From: Apostichopus japonicus
Taxonomy: Eukaryota > Echinodermata > Holothuroidea > Aspidochirotida > Stichopodidae
DNA: 64,000 bases
Reading direction: 5' to 3'
NCBI RefSeq assembly: GCF_037975245.1
Contig: NC_092576.1
Span: 15,315,611 to 15,379,610, forward strand
Part shown: piece after piece, positions 23,071 through 37,352 of the stretch
How positions within the stretch are numbered: the first letter of the stretch is position 1
Layout of the letters: every line of letters starts with the position of its first letter
Program-made: the position numbers and the translations under genes
The notes under the pieces: generated by a model
Told to the model about the DNA's origin: nothing
Seen by the model: only the letters and a program-made list of their open reading frames with translations
The model's database searches: none

Positions 23071-25869
23071 GACCGATGAAAAGGAAGATACTTCTTGAAC
23101 CTGAACCACACCAGGAATCTTGTTTTATTTTACATTCCGAGAAGAAACAAACAACATGTCTTACGGTGTAAACATGTCCAACAGACCAGCACTATTAGCG
23201 ATCTTAACAATCTTACACCGGTTGGCTAATAAGACGGACAATCCAGTTGTGTTAACTGTACAGTTCTGCTATTCAATCTCAAGGTTGCTTTAATTGAAAC
23301 TCTGAAACAATTAGAATCAATTTAGAGAGCTACTCTAGCCATTACTTGTTTTCTTAAGTGAAATAATTATTTGATTAGTTAATTAGGTTCAAAACAATCG
23401 CTGTATGGGACATGTACTTGAAAATTAGTATAACGATGGTCCTTGAAAAACCAAGATTGATATTAAATCAAAGGGAAAATGGCAAATTAAGATTTATGGA
23501 TTCATAAGTAATATATATATTGCAGCCCCCAAAATATAATATCTGACATTTTGGTTATATCAAATGTCCTCCATATCAAGTTATTGTGGACTTGTTCCTG
23601 GATTGGACACTACAATTCTGCTAATTATAGATATATTTCTGTAGTTCTTTTTCTTTCAAAAAATGCAGAAATCATTTTAATAGTAAAATAACATTAGTAT
23701 GCTATCTACAGTACTATATCCAAAGTACTTTGTTTACAATTTTCTTTATTCCAGCCTAAAAATCCTGAGAACCTTCAAACAACTTTTTGGTATAGTTTCT
23801 TTGTATCTTCAAAACGTTATCATGTAACTAATGCAAAAATCCAATTAAAAGGATGAAATTTAAGCAGCCTGTTGCTTGCTTACAAACTGTTTTTGTTGAT
23901 CATTCAGCAGGATGATCTAGTTACCACTTTTACAATTTCTGGCATTTTTTTTTTGGGGGGGGGGTGACATTTTGGATCAAAGTACTTTCTAAAAGCTTGT
24001 AATTTAGTATAATACCTTAACGACAGATGTACAGTAATGTAACATGAGACTACAAACCAATGAACAGGAAAGAATTCACTCCATCAAATTCACAGAGATC
24101 TGGAGTACATTAAATACCATCTGGTCCAACCTTCAACAAAACAGTCCAAAACAATCCCAAAATGCGAAAGATTCAGACATACGTACTCCCGTACATCATG
24201 GATCACATTAACTATAGACCGCTCTGCTTGCGTGCCTTGAGACAAATAATTTCAGTAATTTGCTGACCTCTTGTTGGTTTTGTTTGTAAGTTTTGTTAAT
24301 TTTTCTATATAATAAGGAAAAAGGTACTCTAAGATGTATGTAGTATAAGGTGTAAATGTATTTTTAGTTTTTTTTTCTCCCCCCCCCCTCCACTGTTCAC
24401 TGCATTCCCTAGGGGGACAAAATCATGGAAACAAACTTTTTGGGGGGTTTCTTGCCTAGGCAGTACTTACGGATATATATCCTTGTTAACCAAATTTGAA
24501 TGAGGATTTTCAGATGGATATATCTGGCTATTTATTATCTGAAATTAAACCGTACTGCAGTCAGGTGTTACGATAACCACACACAATATACTGTACATAT
24601 AGATGTGTTAATTCTAACTAGTACTCTTTTCTTATATCATACAGCAGCAACCCTAAGGATGAGATGTATTTTATATTAATCATTGGTATTCATTTATTCA
24701 TTTATTCAGTATTGATCATATTCATCATATCTGAACTCATCATGTGAATAAATTAAGGTCTCACAATTATTTCACCTTACTGTACATGTGAATGTAATTC
24801 CAACAACTCATCAAGACACACGCACACAAGACACACAGACAACCAGACACACATAATGATGAGATATTAATCCCATAAGAGACCTTCACAACTTTGTAGT
24901 GCATTCGTAATTACAGCGTTGTCAACAATTCTTTTCTTTAATTGAGACCACATGTGGCAAGATAGTTTTATAATTTGGAAAAAAAGATTTCTAATGGCTC
25001 CATTGTTTTAGCAACTGGTTACGTGTGATTTCAACTTCTAGACTTATTATTCCTGCGCTCCGCCCATCGGATCACCTCCCACCCATCGCCAGTCGGAATA
25101 TTCCACTATTAAGTAGGGGTGTTCTTTATTTTGTGTACAATCTAAAACAGTGTAAAACAATCTAAAATGTTCAAAATAATTTGAGAACCACACTTCACAT
25201 CCCTAAGCTATTTTAATTTAGTGAAATAATTATTGATATTATTATCAATCCCTCACCTTATGCCAACCTTTTAACATTGTTAAACTCGACGCCGACCTGT
25301 ATCTAATGGTATGGTCCCAATCAAACAACCCGCTATGAATGGGACATGATCCCCAGCCCATCTTGGGATGCAAAATGGTCAATGCGTTAGATTTTGTTTG
25401 GAAAACTTGAAAATGAAAGTCAACATGTACTCTCCCTTTGCCAGGTGAAAAAGAAAGTGCCTGAAAATAGTCTGCATAAATTGATCCGAAGTTAAAGGAT
25501 GATGTTTAAACACAAAATTTAATTTTGATTTGCTTTAGCTCCTTCTAACAAAAAACTGCTATCAGTGTAGGTTGTATTTCTATACCACTTTTTGACTTGT
25601 TTGAGAAATGACCCTTCAAGCATCTTCGATGTTCTTCAATTATTAAGTGACTGTATATTTAGTCTAACACACACACACACACACCATTAGGGTCATTGTG
25701 GCATTCGAATCAAATCCGAAAATCGCTCCTTTAAATTGTCATGAGCTTCTGTAAAGCATTTAAACACTCGCGTGTTTACAAGGTCTCGTAATCTTGATAT
25801 TATCCACAACCACAGGGAAACTGCAGGAAGAGGAACTTAGACCATGGGTCCTAATCAGGAAATGATAAT

Positions 25870-26600
25870 ACAAAACAAACAGAACGTATGGGGGACAAGT
25901 AGATATATACCATGATATAATACTACCTTACTGGCTCAATGTTATATGCTGTAGCCTGTATGTACTGTAGCAGACATAGACACAAAATACTACATATACT
26001 GAATAGTATACAATATAAACTATATTCCTCATTCCCTCGTAATATAAAACAAGAATGCATGGGGACAAGTAGATATACCATGATATAATACTACCTTACT
26101 GGCTCCATGTAATATGCTATGTAGCAGTACTTACATCTATACGTGTACACACACAAAATACTACATACTGAATAGTATACAATATAAACTATATTCCTCA
26201 TTCCCTCATAATACAAAACAAACAGAACGTATGGGGGACAAGTAGATATATACCATGATATAATACTACCTTATTGGCTCCATGTAATATGCTACTGTAT
26301 GTAGCAGTACTTACATCTATACTTGTACACAGACACACAATACCATGTATACTGAATAGTAATACCATTTAAACTATACAAATTAGTTACACACTTGAAA
26401 CAGCTTTTGAGGTGGAATTTCACCTAAAGTTCCTCATTCCCTCATAATATAAAACAAACAGAATGCATGGGGGATAAGTAGATATACCATGATATAATAC
26501 TACCTTACTGGCTGCATGTAATATGCTACTATATATAGCAGTACTTACATCTATACTTGTACACACACACACATCACCCACAATACCATATACTAAATAG
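25870..26600. repeat. Four-copy ~170-235-bp tandem repeat
   Basis: Copies are anchored by GGGGACAAGTAGATATA, then CCATGATATAATACTACCTT, near 25890, 26058, 26233 and 26468. Each is followed by an ATGTAATATGCTA segment and a TACTGAATAGTATACAATAT segment. The last unit is longer. Confidence 0.85.
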
Positions 26601-26989
26601 TTATACAATATAAACTATATGAATTAGTTCCACACTTGAAACAACTTTTAAGGTGGAATTCACTTCAATTCCATTAAGAGTTTACCTCACTGGTTAAACC
26701 TATTAACAATTTCCTTTAATAAAGAAACTGGCAAATTGCTTTTTGCATATATATAAATATGTGCATGATTTGTATATATGTCACTTAAGTACAACAATAT
26801 CTAACAGTGCTAGGCTATTTTACCAATTAAAAAGGATAAGTAATTGTAGGCCTACTGCACATTCATAACACAGAAAGGACCCCTGCCGAAGTTTAAAGTT
26901 TACTAAATGCAACATGTGTCTAAAAGTTGTTGTTTTATTTAAGTAAATGTACCCAGTTTACCCTAGAGTTTATGAAAGTATGAGTAAGA

Positions 26990-27330
26990 GTAATAAGTTA
27001 TATTAGTTACCAAAACAAGAGATAGTTAGCTTGTATTTGAAACAGTCAAGACTAGGAGCATGCACAATGTCTGATCTTTTAATGTGCGGGGGAAGAAGGA
27101 ATATTTATATATTTAAATTCTTTCTAGCGTAGGGAACTTGGAAGTGAAGATCATGTTTATTTCTTGTATAATTAACACTTTTTGTCGGGATTAGAATGTC
27201 TTTAGGGATTAGATTGTCTTTATCAATGGATACAAGATTGTTATTGATTTGATGAAGCATTTGTAGACGTGTGTGCTTTCTTCTTGTTTCTAGCAGGGGC
27301 CGATCTAATTCCTCAAGCATTAATTACTGT
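26990..27330 (-). mobile_element. Degenerate LINE reverse-transcriptase ORF, C-terminal fragment
   Basis: The minus strand encodes LLETRRKHTRLQMLHQINNN, then LVSIDKD and FQVPYARKN. After a stop it continues as FLLPPHIKRSDIVHAPSLDC and FKYKL. The order RRK-x-RL-x-ML-x-K/Q-I-x-N, then a VP-x-AR segment, then APSLD-x-FK-x-KL is the conserved C-terminal tail of LINE ORF2 proteins of the CR1/L2/RTE kind. A stop breaks the frame and the catalytic part is absent, so it is a dead 5'-truncated copy. Confidence 0.75.
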
Positions 27331-28749
27331 ATGTGTCACACTGGATTTGTAAGAAGTTGTCTGCCATACAAAATCAGATATATAGAGACAGAGTATAAAA
27401 CTGTTCAACCAACCGAACCGAAATCAAACCTGTAACGATCACAAAACGGTTGAGACTCTCATTAATCCGAATTAAGAACACTGTCTTCCAAAAAAACAAA
27501 ATTCATCTCAACACCTGTGACTAGTCACAAAATCCAGAAATCAAACTATGCACAAATATGATATAACATTGCAATTAACCTTGAACTCCATTAACGAAAC
27601 ACTATATATAAATACATATATCTATATATAGCTCCAGAAAGGAAGTGAAACAAAGCAGAATAAATAAATCCAAAGGGTGAAAAAATAAAGAGAAAACCAC
27701 TGCAGAGAGGCGCGTCTCAGTTCCTGAAACAATATCCCGACAGAAAAAGAAATTTTCTTTCGCTCGATTCCCATGGAAACAAATTGAATGATCCTGCACA
27801 TATATATATATATATTATATAGAAACTATGAATATATATATTATACCAAGACACGATGTGACAGAATAGAATATCTCACTACAGCACAGTAGGTTTATTA
27901 CTGTATAGCTAATGCAGTACACAAGTCCCATACAGATGTGACACACATATAAAGCATATAATAGATCTATCTAGAGCCTATCACCAACATATCACTACCT
28001 ATATATATCTATGCACATGTATACAACCTTCATGGGTGTAGATCAAGCCTGGAAATGCACACAGATTAACACTGTAATGTCAGTTTGTATGTATATATAT
28101 ACCACACTACAACCTTACTGTGTCAACAACACTGTTAGATAATTCACAGATATCCTGAGCACAATGAATCATATATGTAACCATGCCCCTATAGTGGGCT
28201 ACAATCTATTTAGTACATACACACACACTATACAACTTTCTTTAACAAGAGTAGTAGTTCCCCTCTTTATCAACTTAAATTGTTTACCCTCAACCACCAC
28301 ATGCCTGATTACAAAGCTTCTCCACTAAGCCCCCCTTTATGGATGTTTACTGGAGTGCTAAACACAGCCAGTGACACTTAACCTGCTCAGTTAAAATTCA
28401 CTGAATATTTTCCCCTTCTTGTTTTTTGTATTATTCGTCATCACAAGGCATGTCTTTCATAAACCCTGTGTGTGACACGTGCGTTCCGCTTGGTGGCACA
28501 TCAGTGACTTTTGGTTGGAAGTCTGTAACTTAAACTGTGCCAGTCTATACACAGCATGTTTCTCTTTACAGAGATACAGAGATATATATATATATATACT
28601 TTACATCATGAAGTCCTAATCGTCAATGGTAGTTGGCTACTTTTGAGCAAAAATTTTCCTTTTTGGAGAAATTAAATATACTAGTTCAAACAAACAAGAT
28701 CTTGGGGGGGGGGAGGGGAAACAGTATATATGTAAATGTTATTAAAGTT

Positions 28750-29520
28750 ATAACATAGCCAATACTAAAAAACCTAATCCACTCAGGGATCAAATACTGA
28801 AAGCTGAACAACTGTTATAGTTACATGCCTAAAACTATATGAATATAAAATTACTTGACAATATGTATATAACTCAATTATAATTTCTCCACACATACTA
28901 TGATAGATAGTAACACTAAGGAAAGATCCACTGGATCAAATACTAAACAGTTCCACAACTAACTTGTTACATGCCCTAACACTATTTACTTGACAATATG
29001 TATAACTCAATTAATTTCTCCACATTTACTATGATACTCTAGTAACACTAAGGAAAGATCCACTGGATCAAATACTCAAAAGTTCAACAACTAAATTGTT
29101 ACATGTCTAAACCTATATGTAACTCAATTAATTTCTCCACACATACTATGATATTCTATTAACATTAAGGAAAGATCCACTGGATCAAATACTAAAAGTT
29201 CAACAACTAAATTGTTACATGCCTTAACCTATATACATACATTAACTTTGACAATTCAAGCTCTCCACATGTAGCTATGATACTATGATACTAGGAAAAC
29301 AAGGAACGATCCCCTGGATCAAATGCCAAACTTATTGCATATACTTGTTTATACTACTAAACTAAGGCATACATATATATGATCAGGTGGATCTTCGATC
29401 GTAATATAAATGTGCTGAATTCATGCCAATACTTCAGTGTTTCATAAAAATATACTATAACTAAATATACATTGAAGTAATTATGAATGATCCTATGGAT
29501 CAATGATATTACGTAACAGT
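28750..29520. repeat. Diverged ~115-150-bp tandem repeat (GATCCACTGGATCAAATAC)
   Basis: Five or more copies are anchored by AAGGAAAGATCCACTGGATC, then AAATACT, near 28780, 28920, 29050, 29166 and 29300. AACTCAATTAATTTCTCCAC precedes most anchors. Toward 29.5 kb only GATCxxxxGGATCAA cores remain. Confidence 0.75.
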
Positions 29521-30592
29521 GTATAAAACAACATACACGTGCAGGTCAATGTAGGCTTTACTATACATAGAAAGGCAAACATGTGGGAATGATCCAAAAC
29601 AGATCACATCATTGAAGCCAGCTATTACATGCAAAATCAATAGCTACATCAATATCTGAAAGGATATACATATCCTTTCCTTTAAACACCCATACTATCC
29701 ATACAGACTACCACAAAGATTGTGTGTGGTGAAGTCCATTCTTGCCAAATTATCACAGCACTTTCATTTTCAACATTTTAACTTTGTGTTCCCAAGATTC
29801 TGATATTATACAGATAGCTTATGAACCAGTTCATTACAGCTGGGTATATGTTCACTTTTAATTTTCAGGGGGTGGGGAGGGGTCAGTTGGGGTACAGGAT
29901 TGAGGAAGGAAGAAGGATGCATGCAGGGATAGCTAGCTACCATTTGACATTTTATATATATTTTTTTTTTCATTTTTCAAATTTGGTTCGTACTTGAGGG
30001 GACCTATTGTTGTGTTCTCTTCATGATCCCTGCAGCTAAAATGTGGTTAAAAGGCAGCTACAAGAGTTCAAATGTGTACAGTGTATATTTATATAGGTAT
30101 ATGGCCACAGGTGGCATATTACTAAAATCTATCCTCACAGACAATTTCATTCACTCTTCCAAGCTTCCCTCACCATAAAACCATTTTTTTCCCTTTTAGA
30201 CCAACGTACTATTTGTCTGTACCTTATTAAATTGTATAGATTACTATTGGTTGTGCAATTCTTACCACTCTACCAAAAAGTCCTTGAATCACGTCCACTT
30301 GTATGTACTGTAGATAGAACACTCCTTAACACGTACGAAGCAATTCCGACTTGTGAGTGTGAAAAGTTAAAAAAAAAAACAGCAAAACATGCTTCTAACT
30401 ACGTGCAAATTTGTGGGACACACAATTCAGAGAAGCCAGGCGACCTAACTAGGCCATCAAACGGCATGCCTTAGCTACAAAGCTACAGCACTGACATGAA
30501 AACCGCTTTCACGAGCCACATAGAGCACTGCATATCACGTACGAAATGTTACACACAGGACTAAACATCAAGCACGATGCAATGGTACTCAC

Positions 30593-30641
30593 CCAGCGAA
30601 AACAACCCTCCAGAAAATGGACTACCCACTGCGAAAAACAT
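30593..30641 (-). CDS. Possible alternative first coding exon (MFFAVGSPFSGG...)
   Basis: An ATG at 30641-30639 follows directly after an in-frame TAG. It opens 16 codons, MFFAVGSPFSGGLFSL, that end at a good donor, CTGG|GTGAGT. The exit phase is 1, the phase accepted both at 21984 and at 19343. Upstream DNA is locally GC-richer with a CCAAT box, consistent with a promoter. The -3 base is T, a weak start context. The Met-x-x-x-SPF...SL order is loosely like the N-terminus of EPLIN-beta, which is too little to claim homology. The exon could also be untranslated. Confidence 0.45.
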
Positions 30642-30950
30642 CTACAACGACTTCTGATGATCGGAGAGGGGGAGGGGGAAAAGAAATGACCGCCGGGGGG
30701 CGCTAAGAAACGTAATCGCCGTCTACGTATATGATCTATCGAAACATCTACAACGTATCGGATGAAAAATCACAGAAGAGAGATCGGCATGCAAAAGTAC
30801 GGTCAACTAACAGTGGACCCTTGATTCAACCTTACTCCTATTGGTCAAATTAACCCACGTACTCCGTCCCTATATGTACACCTGTTTTAGGCCGTGCAAA
30901 AGAGTGCTCAATCGAACACGAGCTGATTTGCATGGCTTTAAACCAATTAA
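30642..30950 (-). promoter_or_regulatory. Candidate internal promoter
   Basis: This stretch lies just upstream of the 30.6-kb exon. It has a GC-rich core (GCGCCCCCCGGCGG on the minus strand), a CCAAT box (minus strand 30844-30840, about 200 bases from the ATG) and an ATTTGCAT octamer at 30931-30938. No TATA box is seen at a useful distance. Confidence 0.4.
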
Positions 30951-33900
30951 GGATATGGGAGGGTTCGAGTGATATTGGGGGGGGGGGGAGGAGGGAGGGG
31001 GTGAATCCTGTTTTTTTTCGGGTCTCAAAAAATGACAGCCCTCGGATGTTGCATCACCCAATAGCTGACAGGTTATTTTTCTGTCTTGATGTTTCGTAAC
31101 TTTTTCGTAATATCTGAGAACCCTGGTAACGAAATGCTACGTACGTCAAATACTGTGACACCTTGCCGGACGGGTTATAAATTATGGCATAACATATGAG
31201 ACACAGTATTGGGCGATGTTTGGCAAGATCAACTCTAAAATGTTTCAATGTTTATAGCCTACAAGAATAGTTTACCAATGTTTTGATGTTAACCAAAAAA
31301 AGTTAATTTCTTCCAAAATTCTATTGAAACACAAATTTAGAAGAGGGAGAATGAGCATGTAGGAGGATATATAAGCTTTTCTTCTTTACAAAAGTTACCT
31401 GTCAAGGTTATTCACCATACCTCTTTTCTATCTCAACATTGCCGTGCATAGCTCTGTTCACTTCATTCCCAAATTTATGTAATATATCGATAAAACAGAA
31501 TAACTAAGCCGTTGGCACAAGAATTTTGACAAAAGGAGAATTTGGGGCCAAATAAATTTAAGGTTAATGTATATAGGGTAGAGTCCCTGTCGATCTGATA
31601 TACCTCACATTCTTTCGTTCTGCTTTGAACGAGATTTGAGGCAAAATATTTCAACGCTGTACCTTCGAACCGTACGACCCAAATCTGTAGAACCCATCTA
31701 CGATCCAGCGTAGCTAACATAGAATTCATCAATACAGTATGCCACCGTTCGAGTTGCGTTCACAACTTAACATCAACACTTTTATATTGATCATAACCTC
31801 GTTGATACGTTCAAACTATCGTAACTTTCCGGGTTAGTCTTACCCGCCCCCCCCACCCCCCATGGATCAATTTGATCCCAGGCTCTTACCATATGACAGG
31901 TTAAAATACATATCATTTTTTTTTTCCATTTCCCTCTTCGAAACTGTTATTTAACCAACTTTATTCTCGGGTAATAAATGCAAGTTCCAAAATCCCCAAT
32001 CGATTCTCGGGATCGCCACAGAGAAAGAAAAAAAAGTTTTGAATACGAAGGAAGGTAAATAACACATATTACAGCTCTTGGCAATGCTTAACATACATAC
32101 ATGTACCAAACTTCAAAGAGAGAGAGAGATAGATGATATGTCACTGCTGTTCGACATATAAATGTACGCAGTTTCAACACAATGAGGATGAATATGGCTG
32201 CATTGCAGTGAAAAATGTTTACTTTTGTGTAATGTGAAAAAACAAAGAAGAAAACTTGGGCTTCTTTAGCAGCAGATGACAATTTTAGACAAAACGAAAC
32301 AATTAAAACAAAACTCGGAATGTACAAAACTGCTACAAACAGCAGAGGAAATGGGGGGAATTGTGTTCGGATAGTTGAAACCAGAAACGGTTGTCAAACT
32401 TAATTTTGCACCTTGCTAAGACATTTGTCAAGGTTATATATTTGATAATCCGAAACTAGGACTTTTGGGGATCACGTACCACCGATGGATTGGATTAGAT
32501 TAGATGAAATTGGATTAGTCTGGATTGGATTAGACCAATCTAAAGTACAGATCTATAGGATTTTAATTGTATCCCTGAAGTCAAGGGATCAAATATTAAC
32601 ATTTGTAAACATCTTTTCTCTTTGAAAATGCACAATTTAATAGTTCTGCAAATTGTACAGTTTAACAGTATTTTGAAGTAGCATTCACTACGCATGTCCA
32701 AATCAGTGACCAACCAAGAATCGATGTACAGAAAATTTGTTGACGATCGAACGACTAAATTCGACAAATTTCTTTTTGCTTCCTTAGGTTAAACATTGAC
32801 GATACCTACGGTATTTATTTCCCATCAAAAACACACCCCCCTTTCCCCCCCACCCCGAAAAAAAGAGGATAATTTATCAGATCTTCTTTCCTACAACATT
32901 ATAAACTCTATTTCCTTAAAAGAATTGATAATTTTCCTTTAATTTGGTTTTAAAGTTGAACGTAATTGTCAACAATTGTAAGAGTCACTCAGATATGATG
33001 TGCATTAACATGCAAATTCTATATACACACACTTAGAAAATAATCTAGATCATTCTTTCGTGCAATCAAATGTTTTCTGGACAAATGTATTGTATCCATC
33101 TTCTACTTTTCTCTAAAAAACTCTCTGATGAAAGGAAAGAATCTGACGAGAAAGCAATCTCTTGACCGCTATCGGCTAGCTATCAGCCAGTAAAACACAC
33201 GTTTATAATACTCACTGCATTATGACCACACATGAAATATAGTCACTGTTTGGTGTATATGTACAGCACAGAGTATTACACACGCATATATATAATATAT
33301 ATATGAATAGTGTCGACGTTTTTTCATGCATTTATGTCTCAAACTGTGTTGCATTTTATCTGTTCAAACAGAAGATTTGAAACTAATTGTGACAAACTTT
33401 CTGCTGGGCACTTTTCTGACCCATTCTAATCAGGTCTAAGGTTACTTAAAGGTAACATTTCATCAGTGCACACTGCTTGCTTAAATATTATTATACCCAC
33501 AACAGGTAAACTAGTCACACTTCAGAGAAGGTACAGCCGAGGAAACGTTTATACAATCGAGCTAAATTCAGATGTTTTTACATAAAATTATACCGACTAT
33601 ATACTGCCTGTGCGCAGAACTGGTGACATTTAATTGCCACACTCAATATGAGTTAAGGAAAAAGGATTATGTGTCAATGGCAAAAAAAAATATGGTTGAT
33701 GTTCACATTATGAATTTTTGCAGTTGGCTAAGTCCCTTGCATGAATTTCACCACTGACATGTTACCATGACGACAAGAAATGACGTTCTGTGATTTCAAA
33801 GCATGAATTTTATTTTTTTTATTTCGAGCGAATTTATTGGAGATTATGACCAACCAGCTATCACCACTAAATGAACTTTTCAGAGACGTGAAGAGAATCT

Positions 33901-36900
33901 TCTACCCCCCACACCTTTCCCTGCATTCCCCCATCCCCTGCCCCCCCCCCACTCGCCCTCCTTATTCCAAACTGTGAGTACTTTGCATTTCTGCTTAAAT
34001 TTCATTAGCCAATCAGAACACCAAAAGAAAGTAACATTTCATTACCAAATAAGCTTTCAGGTTATATATGCAAATTTATGCTGATTTCTGCTGATTACGT
34101 TTTTAAAAAATTTTACATCTATTTTGCTTTCCTAAATTTATGCATTACTTATGCAACTACGAACTCATGGATATTTATGTGCAAACATAAATATTCATGT
34201 CTGCATGTCTGTATTAATGTTTTTGTGGTTCATAAATGTCCATCAAGTGCATTTTCTATCTATAAGAGAACTTTCATTTCCTCCATTATTGAGTAAATAT
34301 TATAATTATAAGTATGTATGTTACTTGATAAAAAATTGTAAATGTCAATATGTGATTGCTCATGTGTTTGCGTTGAAATTCTTGAGAAAACGTTTTGGTT
34401 ACCTTGTGCTCGAGTCCTTCGGCCTGTTCAACAGAACAAACCATTTTCGAAAAATGTTAATGAAATTATGTTATTTGTTATTTGACCTTTCACCTTGAAG
34501 GCTTGACCTTTCACCCTTAGGCACTAGTTATTAAATTAATCTACACTAATTTGCACCATACAGCCTCAAAATGTTTTGTGTCGAGGCGTGACCGAGCAAG
34601 CTAGGCCAGGGGGGTCGCTTTGAATACCCCCCTAGTTTTTGTGCCGTGGAAGACTTTTGCGAAAGACTTCTGTGACATTTTTTGCACCGTTTGTGGAGCT
34701 GAGAAAAGAAATAAGCATTTGTAGAAGCAACAAATTACACAAGCAAAACGCAAAAAAAAAAAATTCAAAATGAAATACGTGGTCATAGAGGGCAGCATTC
34801 CACACGTTACCTTTCTCCTTTCTCTCAAACGCACGTATGCGGTCTGAGAGACGCAAAGGACCACCATGTGCCGGTCGGACATGTGAAACTTTTTCTTCGG
34901 GATAAGGATAAGAGAGGAAGAGACTCGTTAACTTTTAAATTCTAGGTTTCTAGGTTACTAAACTAGGTCAAACATGCAAAATTGTCAACAAAAATAAGAA
35001 AGAAAAAATTAAAATATAAAAAATTAAAAATTGTATACACTTTGAAAGCAATAAATAATAATCTCAAATTACATTTATATGTTTTGATATTTTCACCAGT
35101 AAAGAGTGGTGGTCCCTTTTGGCAATCAGCCTTGGTGTCTCCTTTTGAAAATCCTGCGGGACCACATGTACTAGCTTTGTACTAGCCCTGTATATGGCAC
35201 TACATACAATGAAACTAACGTTGACTTAAAATACCCACCAGTTGACCTACAGTAACACATAATTTATAAGGTGCAGAGGTCTCACAAGTTTTTTTTTTAG
35301 GGGTATTGTCCGGCAACTTACACCTCAGACTAACGTGGACAACTTGATTAAATCGATGTCCGACAACGACTTTCTTTTGCAACTCCTAACTGCTGATATT
35401 TGTATGATCGGCATTTGATCGATAAATTACCTAATCGTTTCGAGTATTTTAACCTCTCTCAATCCTAATTCAACTTTACTTTTCTGGGTTTTTTTGGGCA
35501 AACTCTGAGAACCAATTTTTTGGAAAACTTCTTATCAAAATCTATTTCCTGATTATACAGGAAATGGGAGGAATAAAGAACAGGTTCAAACTGAAAGCAA
35601 AATAAGATCAAAGGTTCAACAACAATAAAATTGTGGTTATAATGTCAATGAAGTCTGGTTTCTGGAAATTGCTTGTGTGTAAATTTTTGGGGGGTTACCT
35701 CACTGTTCAAATAGATATGCCACTCTCTTACATAAAAATCCAAGTTCTTGAATGAAACACATGAAACACTTATCCATTATCTATTTCTTATGTGCTGGTT
35801 TATAACTTCAATCTATCTCTTTGTCACATAATTAGCTCATCTTAAATATTATTATTTGAGCAAACATAATTTTAATAAATCTCTAGAATTTAAGCACAAA
35901 AGAAGAAAAAACAGAAAAAAAATGGAGGAAAAATTTTTAAAATGGGGGGGAAAAAGGGAATTTTTTTTTGTTTTTTTGGGGGGAAGAAAATAATTCCCAC
36001 ATTTCTTACATATCATTAAGTGTGACGAAATCCAGAGAATATGTTGAAGTTGATAGCTTTAAAATTCTCGGTTTTATTTTTATTTGGTTTTATTCATCAG
36101 CATAAGGTAACACAGGAATCTACATAGCAAAGCAAAATGCTGTGCAATAAAAGCCAATTTGTGACTCAAAAGTACCTACATATGGGCAGTTCTGTTTTTT
36201 CGTTTTTTTGTTCTTTACAGAGAAAACTAACATTATCTGATTATCAATATATTTATGACTGCAAAATTGCTAAACGAAATATCATCCTTAAATATTTCCA
36301 TATATTATGTCATGTAATTTTTAAATTTTGGGTGGTTTTGGTCTTAATCTATATGACGTGTGCAGAATTGTATCTTTTCGGTGAATCCAAATTTTCACAC
36401 TCAGTTCACAGAGCACTACTGGAGCAACGCCTTTAAAGGTGTTAAAGTTGACAAAATATTTTGAACGACTTTAGATAGATGGGACGTCAAAGTTTTTTCA
36501 TCTGATCCACCTGCATCCAATCAAAGGACAGGACAAAACAATTTTGAGGGTCTGTAACCAAGGTAACTTATAACACGTGATAGTAATTAAATTGTCAATT
36601 TACTACAACTTAAACGTAAAAAAGATGTTTTCGTCATTTTCGTCAATTTTCCAACGTCCATTGTTTCATATCTCACCTCCTTAAAGGGACTAAGTTTAGG
36701 AAAACAATGGTTGAGAGGGTGGGAAGGGTGTAAAAATGTTTAGAAAAACACTCTGATTTTAGACAGATTCCCCTTTGACACCTGCCATCTAATGAATACT
36801 GACACTAAAACCCCCCCAAAAAAACACCAACAAAAAAACAAGAAAAATACTTCATATCATTAGCCCAAGAAAAAACATAAATTGAATAATTTGTGCAGTT

Positions 36901-37352
36901 GTTTCGCATTAGGTGGACATTGGTGGCATTTTGGATGACTCGTTGCCAAGGTTACCTATCACTTTTTTAAAAACCCCAAGAAAGGTGCTGATGAGCTTGC
37001 ACGTGATTTGGTTTGCCCCATTGTTTTATATCGTATTGTATTATCGAACTCAAAACTCATCGAATCAGATATCGTCCACGACGTGGAAACAAAAAGATCT
37101 CGTTCTCATTAGGAATGTACAGAACTAACATCTTCCCCATCTGCGCCTAAAATAAAATACAAGAAAAACTGACGATTCGGTGGCGGTATTTTTATTACCG
37201 CACCGATGATCCAGCACGTTGGCGACGAAATCGATCTACACCGGTGAGAACAGGAACGAGTCATCCCGGCTGAAGAATGAGACTACCTGTAATGAGTGTT
37301 ATTAACAACTTTTAGAAGATATTTTTAAAAACTGGTTTAAAGAGCTTCTTAC
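30951..37352. other. Intron between the Glu-rich exon and the 30.6-kb exon
   Basis: AT-rich DNA with homopolymer runs, a (GGATTA)n-like stretch at 32484-32540, short AT repeats and GC-richer islands at 34.6-34.9 kb and 37.15-37.28 kb. The latter island has a near-palindrome (GGTGGCGGTA, then TTACCGCACC) and splice-like signals on both strands. I could not assemble an exon from it. Confidence 0.45.

Larger units (their letters stand above)
21985..30592. other. Large intron with transposon fragments and tandem repeats
   Basis: It holds a MITE, a dispersed repeat copy, a LINE fragment and two tandem-repeat clusters, all listed separately. Around 23.9-24.4 kb there are poly-T/G/C runs, and near 25.67 kb a short CA microsatellite. 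I found no further exon with convincing borders. Confidence 0.5.

Noticed and set aside
36430-36690. Another TTAA MITE
   Set aside because: CTTTAAAGGTGTTAAAG and CACCTCCTTAAAGG face each other, but the ends match over only a few bases.
37160-37290. An exon in the GC-rich patch next to the Glu-rich exon
   Set aside because: Splice-like signals occur on both strands (CACCG|GTGAGA on plus, TTCTTCAG on minus), but no pair gives a convincing exon in phase.
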